Assembly: GCA_050696075.1 (NCBI GenBank)
Contig: JBOGUF010000055.1
Coordinates: forward strand, 1 to 64,000
Direction: 5' to 3'
From: JBOGUF01 sp050696075
Lineage (GTDB): Bacteria; Chloroflexota; Chloroflexia; Thermomicrobiales; UBA6265
Length of the DNA stretch: 64,000 bases
Shown here piece by piece: positions 7,519 through 15,814 of the stretch. A program made the translations under genes and the position numbers. A model generated the notes under the pieces. That model searched no databases. It saw only the letters and a list, made by a program, of their open reading frames with translations, and had not been told where the DNA came from. How positions within the stretch are numbered: the first letter of the stretch is position 1; the number at the start of each line of letters is the position of its first letter.

Positions 7519-8238
7519 GTGAGACTGCAACCGCTGACGGACGAGGCCTTGAGCGAACGCGCGTTCCAGGCACTCAAGGAAGCGATCATCACCATGCAAC
7601 TGCGTCCCGGGGAGCGGCTGATTGAGCGCCAGATCGCCCTTCAACTGGGCATCAGCACCACTCCCGTTCGCCACGCCATTCACCAGCTTGCCAATGAGGG
7701 CCTGGTCACGATCGCCCTCAACCGCACCGCCATTGTCCGCGAGTTAGCTCCAGCGGACATCGACGAGCTCTACGCGGTCAGGGAGTTGCTCGAGCCGGCA
7801 GCATTGCGACAAGCGTACGAGCGCCAGGGTGCAGCGCTGTTGGCAAACATGGACGCGATTCTGCTGGATTCGTCACGGGCGGACGGCGCTGCCGATTACG
7901 TCGCTCTGGCCGACTGCAACCGACGATTTAACGTAGCGATCGTCGCGGGCTGCACGAATGGCCGGCTGCGCACGATCCTCGACAGCCTGCACAGCCAAAC
8001 CCGCCAGATTGCAGCGATCGCCCGCGGGTACCGTCAGTCACCTCCCCGCGACCACCAAGAGCATGTCCGAATCGTAGCGGCGCTACGCGGGGGTTCGTGG
8101 CCGGAGGTGGAGGCAGCCGTCGTTGAGCACCTCCGCGGGTCACGAACGGAGGTCTTGCTGGCGTTTGAGCGATACCAAGCGGAGCAACGAACGGCCGACG
8201 AGACCGACATCGAGTCGGTCGCCCGAACGGCTGGCTGA
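7519..8238 (+). CDS. GntR-family (FadR subfamily) regulator
   Basis: Regulator of 239 residues with an N-terminal winged helix (about 10-72; RPGERLIERQIALQLGIS, TPVRHAIHQLANEGLV) and an all-helical FCD ligand domain. In FCD proteins the first metal-binding motif is normally D-x-x-F-H; here it reads DCNRRFN, so the first histidine is replaced by asparagine, although DHQEH is kept further on. GTG start with GGAGTGAGG just upstream. It heads the operon for an enolase-superfamily dehydratase and an ABC importer, so it probably senses a sugar acid. Confidence 0.9.
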   Translation: MRLQPLTDEALSERAFQALKEAIITMQLRPGERLIERQIALQLGISTTPVRHAIHQLANEGLVTIALNRTAIVRELAPADIDELYAVRELLEPAALRQAYERQGAALLANMDAILLDSSRADGAADYVALADCNRRFNVAIVAGCTNGRLRTILDSLHSQTRQIAAIARGYRQSPPRDHQEHVRIVAALRGGSWPEVEAAVVEHLRGSRTEVLLAFERYQAEQRTADETDIESVARTAG

Positions 8239-8281
8239 ACACCAGTCGAGAATCGCGGAAACGGGGAGGAGAAGCGACGCG

Positions 8282-9469
8282 ATGCGGATCACGCGGGTCG
8301 AGGCGATCCCGCTTTGGGCATCGTTCGTCGAGGCGCTCGGCGGCGCCGATCAGGTGCCGGAGGAACTGAGCAGCCCGGCGTTCGGGATGCAGTCTACTCC
8401 CTTGACCGGCCAGGGATGCGTCTGTGTTCGCATCCATACCGACGAGGGGCTGGTCGGAGTCGGAGAGTCGATGGGGCGGCCTGGCGCCCGTGGCGCGGCA
8501 GCGCACATCGAGGAGGTGCTTGCGCCTCTCCTGATCGGACAGGACCCGTTGGCAGTCGAGGTGCATTGGGCGGCGATGAGCCGACAGCTCCGATTCGCGC
8601 CGATGACGGTCAGCGGTGTCGACATCGCCCTCTGGGATCTCCGCGGACAGGTGTGGGGCGCCTCGATCCATCAGTTGCTCGGCGGGCCCTATCGCACAGC
8701 CGTCGATGTTTACGCCAGCCCGATCCCCTTCTTGCCAACCCCGGATGCGTCCGCCGACTGGGCACGACGTTTCCTCGACGACGGCTTCATGGCGGTCAAG
8801 CTGAAGATTGGGCGCGGAGTCGGCGGAGACCTGGAGCACGTCGCGGCCGTGCGAGCGGCGATCGGGCGCGGGGTGCCGCTGCTGGTGGATGCCAACGGCG
8901 CCTACGGGGTCGCTGACTCGGTACTGCTTGCCCGCGGTCTGGTCCGCGAGGACGTCTACTGGCTGGAAGAACCGGTTGCGCAAGAGTACCCAGAGGCGCT
9001 GGCAGAGGTGCGGCGGCGGGTTGATCTGCCGATCGCATCTGGGGAAGGTCTCGGCTCGATCCACCAGTTCACGGCGCTGCTCGACGCCGGTGGCGCGGAC
9101 GTCGTCATGCCGAACGTAACGCGGTGCGGCGGCATCACCGGTTTCCGACGAGTGGCTGAGGCGGCGGCAATTCGCAAGAGGACGGTGGCGCCGCACGGGG
9201 TCGGATCTGGGATTGGAATCACCGCGTCGTTACACGCCATCGCCGCCACCGAGAACTTCTTGATCTACGAGTACAACCAACTCTTCAACCCGTTGCGTCA
9301 CGCCATCCTCTCCGCGCCGCTTGACTTCGCGGGCGGCCGGCTCACCGTACCCACGACGCCGGGACTGGGTACGGCGGTCGACGAGGCGGCGCTGAAACGC
9401 TTTCGCGCGAGGTCGGGCGTTGCGGATGTCGGAATGGATCTGGCCGCGGTGCGTGCCGCGGCCGGTTGA
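8282..9469 (+). CDS. mandelate racemase/muconate lactonizing enzyme family (sugar-acid dehydratase)
   Basis: Enolase-superfamily enzyme of 395 residues. The catalytic elements are visible: KLKIG (K-x-K base near 177-179), metal ligands in VDANGAY, WLEEP and SGEG, and the histidine base in APHGVGSG. The KxK plus His arrangement marks the mandelate racemase subgroup, which contains most acid-sugar dehydratases. A GGGAGGAG site precedes the ATG at 8282. Placed between a GntR regulator and an ABC importer, it probably dehydrates the imported aldonate or uronate. The exact substrate cannot be read from sequence. Confidence 0.88.
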   Translation: MRITRVEAIPLWASFVEALGGADQVPEELSSPAFGMQSTPLTGQGCVCVRIHTDEGLVGVGESMGRPGARGAAAHIEEVLAPLLIGQDPLAVEVHWAAMSRQLRFAPMTVSGVDIALWDLRGQVWGASIHQLLGGPYRTAVDVYASPIPFLPTPDASADWARRFLDDGFMAVKLKIGRGVGGDLEHVAAVRAAIGRGVPLLVDANGAYGVADSVLLARGLVREDVYWLEEPVAQEYPEALAEVRRRVDLPIASGEGLGSIHQFTALLDAGGADVVMPNVTRCGGITGFRRVAEAAAIRKRTVAPHGVGSGIGITASLHAIAATENFLIYEYNQLFNPLRHAILSAPLDFAGGRLTVPTTPGLGTAVDEAALKRFRARSGVADVGMDLAAVRAAAG

Positions 9470-9487
9470 ACGAGGAAGGAGCCGAGA

Positions 9488-10915
9488 ATGGACGAGACTA
9501 CGGGTTCCGGCGGCGAGCGCACGGCTCGCCTGATGCCCAATCGACTGTCGCGGCGCGGCTTGATCCGCACGTGCGGAGGCGCGGCGCTTGCCGCCACGGC
9601 CGCGGCCGGCCAGCACCGTTATCCGATTGCCGCGCAAACGGACGACGGCGTGACGATCGAGGATCAGCTTGGCCGCGCTTTCCTGGTCTACCCGGAGACA
9701 TCAGGCACGGTCCAGTTCTCGAACTGCTGGGGCGGAGCGCGCATCCCGTTGGTCGAAGCCTGGATCGAGGACTTTCGGAGCATCTTCCCCGACATCGACG
9801 TGCGGAGCGAATTGGCCGATTGCCCGGCGCTGCGCGACCAGCAAGTCGCCGCGATCGCCGGCGGAGCGCCGCCGAACGTGCTGATGGTGAAGTCGGATAC
9901 CACCGCCTTCTACGCTGAGCAAGGCGCGCTGCGGCCGATCGACGACTGGATGACTCGGGACGGCATTCAGGCAGAATGGTTTTACCCGGCCGAGTTCCAG
10001 TCGCGCACCTGGCAGGGCCAGACGTACGGATTGCCCAACGTCACCGCCGGCGCTCTCCACATGCTCTTCCTGAACACGAACCTGCTGGAACGCATTGGGT
10101 GGGATCCGGAAACTCCCGTCGCCACGTGGCAAGACCTCGACGCGCTGATCGAGCCAGCGAAAGCTGAAGGGCTCTTCGTTCTCGACCCGGCAAAGATCTC
10201 TGTCGGAATGACCGGCCATCAGGTGCTGACCTACGCAAACGGCGGCCGGTATTGGGATGACGAGCTGACCACGGTGCTGTGGAACCAGCCGGAGGGGATC
10301 GAGGCCGCCGAGTGGATGCTCGATTTTGTCCAGCGTCAGGCCGGCAGGTACGAAGATCTGGCAATCGCCTCCGACCGCCAGAACGTGATTCAGACCGAAG
10401 ACTGGGCGCCCGAGAAGTACGTGGCGATGATCAATCTATCCTCGCAGTTCTTCCAACTCGCGGAACGGGCGCCCCACATTCCCTATACGACGACGACCTT
10501 CCCACGCAACGCCAACAACCCAGCCTCCGAGGGCCGGACCCCCATCACTGGTGGTTGGATGTTCTCAATCGCCGCCGACGGTGGCGATCAAGAAGCCGCC
10601 TGGGAGTGGATCAAGTTCACGACTGCCTCGTCGCATGCCTGCTCCTTCACAAAGGCACAAGCTCGACCCTCGCCGCAGATCGATTGCAACCAGGATCCAG
10701 AGTTGACAGAAAGTAACCCGTATTGGCAAGTGGTGCTCGACGACCTGGCAGCGAATGTTCCCGTACCGACGCCGCCGGACCAGCCGCAATTTCTCCAGCT
10801 CTGGTACGACATGGAGGATGCGATCCTCTTCGAGCGAATGGCTCCAAAGGAAGCGCTCGATTCCTTCGCGGCCACGGGTCAGGAGATGCTCGACGAATGG
10901 AACGCGAGCCGTTGA
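9488..10915 (+). CDS. ABC transporter solute-binding protein, Tat-exported
   Basis: Extracellular sugar-binding protein (family 1 type) of 475 residues. The N terminus has a twin-arginine motif (SRRGLIR, residues 20-26) followed by an alanine-rich hydrophobic stretch. A mature domain starts near residue 50 and contains the WGG/SRTW and YGLPN features of this family. GGAAGGAG precedes the ATG. The gene follows the dehydratase by 18 bases and overlaps the first permease gene, so it is part of one operon. No ATPase gene accompanies it. Confidence 0.88.
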   Translation: MDETTGSGGERTARLMPNRLSRRGLIRTCGGAALAATAAAGQHRYPIAAQTDDGVTIEDQLGRAFLVYPETSGTVQFSNCWGGARIPLVEAWIEDFRSIFPDIDVRSELADCPALRDQQVAAIAGGAPPNVLMVKSDTTAFYAEQGALRPIDDWMTRDGIQAEWFYPAEFQSRTWQGQTYGLPNVTAGALHMLFLNTNLLERIGWDPETPVATWQDLDALIEPAKAEGLFVLDPAKISVGMTGHQVLTYANGGRYWDDELTTVLWNQPEGIEAAEWMLDFVQRQAGRYEDLAIASDRQNVIQTEDWAPEKYVAMINLSSQFFQLAERAPHIPYTTTTFPRNANNPASEGRTPITGGWMFSIAADGGDQEAAWEWIKFTTASSHACSFTKAQARPSPQIDCNQDPELTESNPYWQVVLDDLAANVPVPTPPDQPQFLQLWYDMEDAILFERMAPKEALDSFAATGQEMLDEWNASR

Positions 10916-11850
10916 CCGCGAGCGCGCCAACGAAGATGGATCGAGCGCGGCCGGCGGCACGGCCGCGCATCTCGCTGGCCCGCCGAGAAGTGCTGTGGGG
11001 CTACGCCTTCATTCTGCCCTGGATCGTCGGTTTCGTCGTCTTTTGGGCTGGGCCGCTGCTGGCAGCGTTCTACTACTCCTTCACCGACTACCCGATTCTG
11101 TCCGAGCCGACTTGGGTCGGCTTGGACAACTACCGGGCAATCTTCACCGAGGATGCCAAGTTCACGAAGTCGGTCTTCAACACCGTTTTCTACGTAGCGG
11201 TGCGGGTACCGTTGCACTTGGCGCTGGCGTTCATGCTCGCGCTCCTCTTGAACCGGGCGTTTCGCGGTGTCGGACTGTTCCGAACGCTTCTCTACTTGCC
11301 GTCGGTAGTTCCCCTTGTGGCGCTGGCCGTTGCTTGGCGGATCCTGCTCGACCCGAGGATCGGATACGTCAACTATGTCGCCGATAGACTCGGGCTACCG
11401 GAGGTGAACTGGCTTACCAGCACCGATTGGATCAAACCAGTCATCGTCGGCATCTCGCTGTGGCAGGTCGGCGTGCCGATGGTGGTTTTTCTGGCTGGGT
11501 TGGGCGGGGTGCCGGGGCAACTCTACGAAGCGGCGGCGATCGACGGAGCCACCGCCTGGCAGAAACTGCTGCACGTTACCATTCCGATGCTAACCCCGGT
11601 GATCCTGTTCAACGTCGTCATCGACGGTATCAACAGCTTCCAGGTGTTCGGCTACGCCTTCATCGTCTCAGGCGGCGGTCCGAACGATGCCAGCCTTTTC
11701 TATGTCCTCTACATCTACCGGCAGGCGTTCGAGTTTTTCCAGATGGGGTACGCCTCAGCCCTGGCAGTCCTGCTCTTTTTCGTGATCTTGGGCTTCACGA
11801 TCCTGCTCCTCCGGTCGTCTAAGCAGTGGGTGCACTATGAACGCGTCTAG
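10897..11850 (+). CDS. sugar ABC transporter permease (MalF/UgpA type)
   Basis: Integral membrane permease of 317 residues with about six helices, beginning with ILPWIVGFVVFW. The cytoplasmic EAA loop (YEAAAIDGATAWQKLLHVTIPML) that docks the ATPase is intact. The ATG at 10897 lies inside the end of the binding-protein gene (19-base overlap); a TTG at 10912 is an alternative. The stop overlaps the start of the next permease by 14 bases, which shows tight coupling. Confidence 0.9.
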   Translation: MEREPLTASAPTKMDRARPAARPRISLARREVLWGYAFILPWIVGFVVFWAGPLLAAFYYSFTDYPILSEPTWVGLDNYRAIFTEDAKFTKSVFNTVFYVAVRVPLHLALAFMLALLLNRAFRGVGLFRTLLYLPSVVPLVALAVAWRILLDPRIGYVNYVADRLGLPEVNWLTSTDWIKPVIVGISLWQVGVPMVVFLAGLGGVPGQLYEAAAIDGATAWQKLLHVTIPMLTPVILFNVVIDGINSFQVFGYAFIVSGGGPNDASLFYVLYIYRQAFEFFQMGYASALAVLLFFVILGFTILLLRSSKQWVHYERV

Positions 11851-12688
11851 CGGTGCCGGGCGGAGCCGAAAGCATCTGCATACCGCGCTGGTTGTCCTGC
11901 TGCTGTCGGCGGCCAGCGTCGTGCTGTTGGTGCCAATCTATTTGATCGTGCTCATGTCGATGCGACCGGCGGATCAGGTGTTCGCCTACCCGCCGGACCT
12001 ATGGCTGAGCGCACCGACGCTGGCCAACTACCCGACCGCCCTCTTCGACCTGCTGCCCTTCGAACGCTACTTCCGCAATACGCTGATCATCGCGGTGCTT
12101 GTCGTGCTCGGCGACGTCATCTCGAGTTCGCTTGTAGCTTACGGATTCGCGCGGTTCCGCTTTCCGGGCCGAGAGATACTCTTTCTGGTGCTGCTGAGTA
12201 CCTTGATGCTCCCCTTCATCGTCAGACTGGTGCCGCTCTTCGTCCTGTTCAAGAACCTGGGCTGGACAAATACGTTCCTCCCGCTGGTGGTGCCACCGTT
12301 CTTTGGAACGCCGTTCTACATTTTCCTGATGCGACAGTTTTTCTTGACGATCCCGTCCGATCTGGTGGATGCCGCACGGGTAGACGGCGCGCACGAGCTG
12401 GGGATCTGGTGGCGAATCATGATGCCGCTCTCGAAGCCAGCCCTCGTTGCGGTCGCGATCTTCTCGTTCCAGGACTCATGGAACGACTTCCTAGCGCCGC
12501 TGGTTTTCCTCCAACGAGAGGAGGTGAAAACGGTCATCCTCGGCGTCTACGGACTAATGGGGATGTTCATCGAGTGGAACCTCGTCATGGCGGCGGTCGT
12601 GACGGCAGTGCTCCCCATGATTCTGTTGTTCTTCGTGTTCCAGCGCTTCTTCATCAAGGGAATCATCGTTGGAGCCGTGAAGGGCTAG
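11837..12688 (+). CDS. sugar ABC transporter permease (MalG/UgpE type)
   Basis: Second permease, 283 residues, six predicted helices. The EAA-type loop reads VDAARVDGAHELGIWWRIMMPLSKP, and the C terminus FFIKGIIVGAVKG is typical of MalG-like subunits. It forms the channel with the preceding permease. It is the last gene of the GntR-headed operon; no ATP-binding protein gene follows. Confidence 0.9.
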   Translation: MNASSGAGRSRKHLHTALVVLLLSAASVVLLVPIYLIVLMSMRPADQVFAYPPDLWLSAPTLANYPTALFDLLPFERYFRNTLIIAVLVVLGDVISSSLVAYGFARFRFPGREILFLVLLSTLMLPFIVRLVPLFVLFKNLGWTNTFLPLVVPPFFGTPFYIFLMRQFFLTIPSDLVDAARVDGAHELGIWWRIMMPLSKPALVAVAIFSFQDSWNDFLAPLVFLQREEVKTVILGVYGLMGMFIEWNLVMAAVVTAVLPMILLFFVFQRFFIKGIIVGAVKG

Positions 12689-12697
12689 CTCCGCCGA

Positions 12698-12787
12698 TCA
12701 CCCCATCGAGTCGGAGTCCTTGAACCGGCCCGGCTCATCCAGCCACGAGAACGGATTCAGGTCCTTGGTGAGCGCGGTAGAATGCGG
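12698..12787 (-). pseudogene. 3' remnant of a second homogentisate dioxygenase gene
   Basis: Read leftward, about 30 codons end in PFSWLDEPGRFKDSDSMG and a stop. This nearly copies the C terminus of the intact hmgA product (PFSWLEEPGGFKGSDSMG). At DNA level 12698-12754 matches 13545-13601 with about five mismatches in 57 bases. No upstream part of the gene is present, so it is a fragment, left by duplication or by loss of a paralogue. The next 90 bases up to the Uma2 gene hold nothing I recognise. Confidence 0.75.
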
Positions 12788-12876
12788 CTGTCTCCACCGT
12801 CAATCGGTAGCCAAACCTCCGCACGATCCCATTCGCCCGTCGAATCCGACTCCGTCAAGCCGCGCCAACGCGGGCC

Positions 12877-13431
12877 TCACACCCCCGCGAAAATCTCGGC
12901 CACGGGCAGCCCGAACCCCGGCAGCACGTCCCCGCCGTCCAATTCATCGCCCTCCCGCAATTCCGCGACCAGTTGCCCACCATGGTAGACAGCCACGGTG
13001 CGGCGCTTGGGATGGACCCACCAGACGAGCGGCACGCCGGCCCGCGTGTAGCGCTCCATCTTGGCGGCAATGTCACGCGGGCCGTCGGAGGGCGAGAGGA
13101 CTTCCACCGCAAGATCGGGTGGTACGGGGATGTATGTGTCGGGGGGGCGGCGTTCGGGCAGCCGCTCCCAGCGTACGAAGGCGACGTCGGGCACGACCAC
13201 CGTGTCGGGGTTGCGGCCGAGGACAAACGTCCCATCAGCGCCCGTGACCCAGCCAAGGTCGCGGGGCCAGACGTAGAGGGAGAGCATCACCAGGATCCGT
13301 CCAGCCAGGCCGCTCGCCATTCCTCCCGCACCCGGCACTTGGCGTAGCTCCCCTTCCCACAGCTCCCACGGCTCGTCGCCCGGCATTTTCGCCAAGTCCT
13401 CCACCGTGAACAGCCTCGTTGTGATCGTCAT
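12877..13431 (-). CDS. Uma2-family (DUF820) putative nuclease
   Basis: PD-(D/E)XK-type protein of 184 residues. Typical Uma2 features: LFTVEDLAKMPGDEPWELWEGEL at the N terminus, the VVPDVAFV strand with its acidic residue, LAVEVLSPSD (E-V-L-S-P), AAKMERYTRAGVPLVWWV and a VLPGFGLPV end. The ATG at 13431 has GGAG seven bases upstream; an upstream ATG would add 23 unlikely residues. Such genes occur in many scattered copies in some lineages, and their role is unknown. This one sits between an hmgA tail fragment and intact hmgA. Confidence 0.88.
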   Translation of the reverse strand: MTITTRLFTVEDLAKMPGDEPWELWEGELRQVPGAGGMASGLAGRILVMLSLYVWPRDLGWVTGADGTFVLGRNPDTVVVPDVAFVRWERLPERRPPDTYIPVPPDLAVEVLSPSDGPRDIAAKMERYTRAGVPLVWWVHPKRRTVAVYHGGQLVAELREGDELDGGDVLPGFGLPVAEIFAGV

Positions 13432-13544
13432 CGTGCAACTCCGAGCGGCGCCGAACGCCTCGGCGGTGGCCGAGACTGAATCGCCATCCCATCGTATCAC
13501 GGCGCCGTGGCGCGAGCCGATTTGGTTGCCGGTTCGTCAGCGCC

Positions 13545-14735
13545 TCACCCCATCGAGTCGGAACCTTTGAACCCGCCCGGCTCTTCCAGCCACGAGAACG
13601 GGTAACGCTCGTCTTCAAAGTCCCGTGCCGCCGTCGTGAGCTTGAGCGGCCGGAACGTGTCCATCATCACCGCGAGTTCCTCGGTCCCTTCCTTGCCGAT
13701 GCTCGCCTCTGCCGCGCCCGGATGCGGCCCGTGCGGGATGCCGCGCGGGTGGAGGGTGATGCTGCCAACTTCGACGCCGCGGCGGCTCATGAAGTTGCCG
13801 CTGACGTAGTACATCACCTCTTCGCTGTCGATGTTCGAATGGTGGTACGGCGCCGGGATCGCCTCCGGGTGGTAGTCGAACTTGCGCGGCACGAAGGAAC
13901 AGACGACGAAGTTCGGCCCCTCGAAGGTCTGGTGGACCGGCGGCGGCTGATGCACTCGGCCCGTGATCGGCTCGAAGTCGCCAATATTGAGCGCCCATGG
14001 ATAGACGTAGCCGTCCCAGCCGACGACGTCGAACGGGTGATAGTCGAGCCGATAGCGGGTCACCCCGTCCCGCAGCTTCAACCGCACCTCGAAGTCGACG
14101 CGCTGGTCGTGGGTCGTCAGGTCGGCCGGTCGACGGATGTCGCGCTGCGAGAAGGGCGAGTGCTCCATCAGCTGCCCGTAGTAGTTACGATACCGTTTCG
14201 GCGTCTCGATCTGGCCGAAGCTCTCGATCACCAGATGGCGCTGCGATCCGTCGCTCAATGCCGTTCGGTAGGTCGTGCCGCGTGGGATCACCAAGTAGTC
14301 GCCGGGACCATAGGCCAGGTCGCCGAAGACCGAGTGCAGGACGCCCTCGCCTTCATGGATGAAGTAGAGTTCGTCCGCGATCCCGTTGCGGTAGAAATAA
14401 CCCATCGCCTCCGTCGGCCGCGACAGCGACCAGATAACGTCATCGTTGAACATGAGGCAGGTCCGCCCGGTTACGGCGTCTCCCCCTTCGGGCACCGTCG
14501 CCGTCTTCAGGTGGTGATGGTGCTGACCGCACGGCTGCCACACCTCCGGCGCCTTGAGCGGCGACCAGTCGACGCCGGTAATCCGCGCCGGCGAGTTGAT
14601 GTGGTAGAGGATCGACTCGTTCCCCGAGAACCCGTGCGTCCCGAAGACCTCTTCGACGTACAACCCGCCGTCCGGCTTCTGAAACCGCGTGTGCCGCTTG
14701 TGCGGGATCTTCCCCAATGTGTGGTAGATAGGCAT
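13545..14735 (-). CDS. hmgA: homogentisate 1,2-dioxygenase
   Basis: Opens the aromatic ring of homogentisate to give maleylacetoacetate in tyrosine and phenylalanine breakdown (EC 1.13.11.5). The 396-residue cupin has the family pattern, with iron-ligand candidates in PYHHSNIDSEE (about residues 293-303) and HPRGIPHGPHPG (about 330-341). GAGGTG precedes the ATG. Only three bases separate it from the upstream fumarylacetoacetase-family gene, and hppD lies further upstream in the same direction. The duplicate of its 3' end lies 0.8 kb downstream. Confidence 0.92.
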   Translation of the reverse strand: MPIYHTLGKIPHKRHTRFQKPDGGLYVEEVFGTHGFSGNESILYHINSPARITGVDWSPLKAPEVWQPCGQHHHHLKTATVPEGGDAVTGRTCLMFNDDVIWSLSRPTEAMGYFYRNGIADELYFIHEGEGVLHSVFGDLAYGPGDYLVIPRGTTYRTALSDGSQRHLVIESFGQIETPKRYRNYYGQLMEHSPFSQRDIRRPADLTTHDQRVDFEVRLKLRDGVTRYRLDYHPFDVVGWDGYVYPWALNIGDFEPITGRVHQPPPVHQTFEGPNFVVCSFVPRKFDYHPEAIPAPYHHSNIDSEEVMYYVSGNFMSRRGVEVGSITLHPRGIPHGPHPGAAEASIGKEGTEELAVMMDTFRPLKLTTAARDFEDERYPFSWLEEPGGFKGSDSMG

Positions 14736-14738
14736 CGT

Positions 14739-15686
14739 TCACCTCACTTGGTTCCGCAACCGCCCCAACCGCTCGATTTCCAACTCCACCTCGTCACCCG
14801 GCTCCAGCCAGGGATGAACTTCCTCACCCAGTTCGAGGAGGCACCCACCGCCGACCGTACCCGAGCCGATCACGTCGCCCGGTAGCAACTCGACGTCCCG
14901 CGACGCCCGCTCGATCATTTGGGCGAAGGTCCAGTGGATAGACTTCGCATTGCCGCGCGTCACCTCCTCGCCGTTGATCCGGGCGATCATCGCCAGATCG
15001 TGCCGCTCACCGTCGAAGCGGTCCGCCAGCTCGTCCGGCGTCACCAGGAACGGCCCCAGCGACGTCGCGAAGTCCTTCCCCTTCGCCGGGCCGAGCCCGA
15101 CGCTCATCTCTTGCCGCTGCACATCCCGCGCGCTCCAGTCGTTCATGATCGTAAAGCCGGCGACGTGCTGCCACGCCGTCGCGGCCGGGATATCTCTCCC
15201 CGCCGTGCCGATGACGCAGGCTATCTCCAGCTCGAAGTCGAGCCGCGCGGTGCGGGCCGGTTTCGGCACCTCGGCATCAGGTCCAATGATGCTCCCGGCG
15301 TACCCGAAGTAGAAGACCGGCGCCTCGTACCACGCCTTAGGGACCTCCCGCCCCCGCTTGCGGTGCGCGGTCGCGACGTGCTCCTCGAACGCATAGAAGT
15401 CGCGCAGCGACCGTGGCCGCGGCGCCGGCGCCAGCAACTCCGCTTCCCACAGCGGCGCCGCTACCTCGGACGCGATCTTCGCCGTCCCTTGGTGGCCCTC
15501 GGCAAACGCCGCCGCCGCACACTCAAGCGCCGACATCGCCTCGGTCCCCCGATCGAGCAACGCAATCACGTCGAGCGGTCCCCCATCCCCAAGCAACCGC
15601 CCACCGTGGAGCACCCGATCGCCCTGCACCACTCCAACCCCCGGCTCCGCCCCATGCCGCGGATGCCGGTACGTTGCCAACCGCAC
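14739..15686 (-). CDS. fumarylacetoacetate hydrolase family protein
   Basis: 315-residue FAH-family hydrolase. The C-terminal FAH fold shows the metal-site region LDFELEIACVIG, then FTIMNDWSARDVQRQE, KGKDFATSLGPFLV, and GDVIGSGTVGGG. In this cluster it most likely splits fumarylacetoacetate (or maleylacetoacetate) into fumarate (or maleate) and acetoacetate. GTG start with AAGGGAG upstream. It lies between hppD and hmgA. No maleylacetoacetate isomerase gene is present. Confidence 0.9.
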   Translation of the reverse strand: MRLATYRHPRHGAEPGVGVVQGDRVLHGGRLLGDGGPLDVIALLDRGTEAMSALECAAAAFAEGHQGTAKIASEVAAPLWEAELLAPAPRPRSLRDFYAFEEHVATAHRKRGREVPKAWYEAPVFYFGYAGSIIGPDAEVPKPARTARLDFELEIACVIGTAGRDIPAATAWQHVAGFTIMNDWSARDVQRQEMSVGLGPAKGKDFATSLGPFLVTPDELADRFDGERHDLAMIARINGEEVTRGNAKSIHWTFAQMIERASRDVELLPGDVIGSGTVGGGCLLELGEEVHPWLEPGDEVELEIERLGRLRNQVR

Positions 15687-15702
15687 GGTTGCTCCCTTCG
15701 GT

Positions 15703-15813
15703 CGCGGGGTCAGGAGTCAGGGACGACGCGGCGTTCTCTCCCTGACCCCTGACTCCTGACTCCTGACCCCTGACTCCTGACCCCCGACTCATGACTCCTG
15801 ACTCCTGACCCCT
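15703..15813. repeat. short-word tandem repeat with inverted arm
   Basis: The gap between the FAH-family gene and hppD is filled by repeats of the words CTGACCCC and CTGACTC, alternating about ten times (15757-15813), and preceded by the reverse complement GGTCAGGAGTCAGGG (15705-15719). The two parts can fold into a long hairpin in the operon transcript. Confidence 0.75.
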
Positions 15814-15814
15814 C

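Noticed and set aside
12720..13247. Plus-strand open frame of 175 codons in the Uma2 region.
   Set aside because: It is antisense to the Uma2 gene and to the hmgA remnant; the product is Arg/Pro-rich without motifs.
15703..15813. Possible CRISPR array in the CTGACCCC/CTGACTC repeats.
   Set aside because: The words are only seven or eight bases long with no unique spacers, and no cas gene is in the window.
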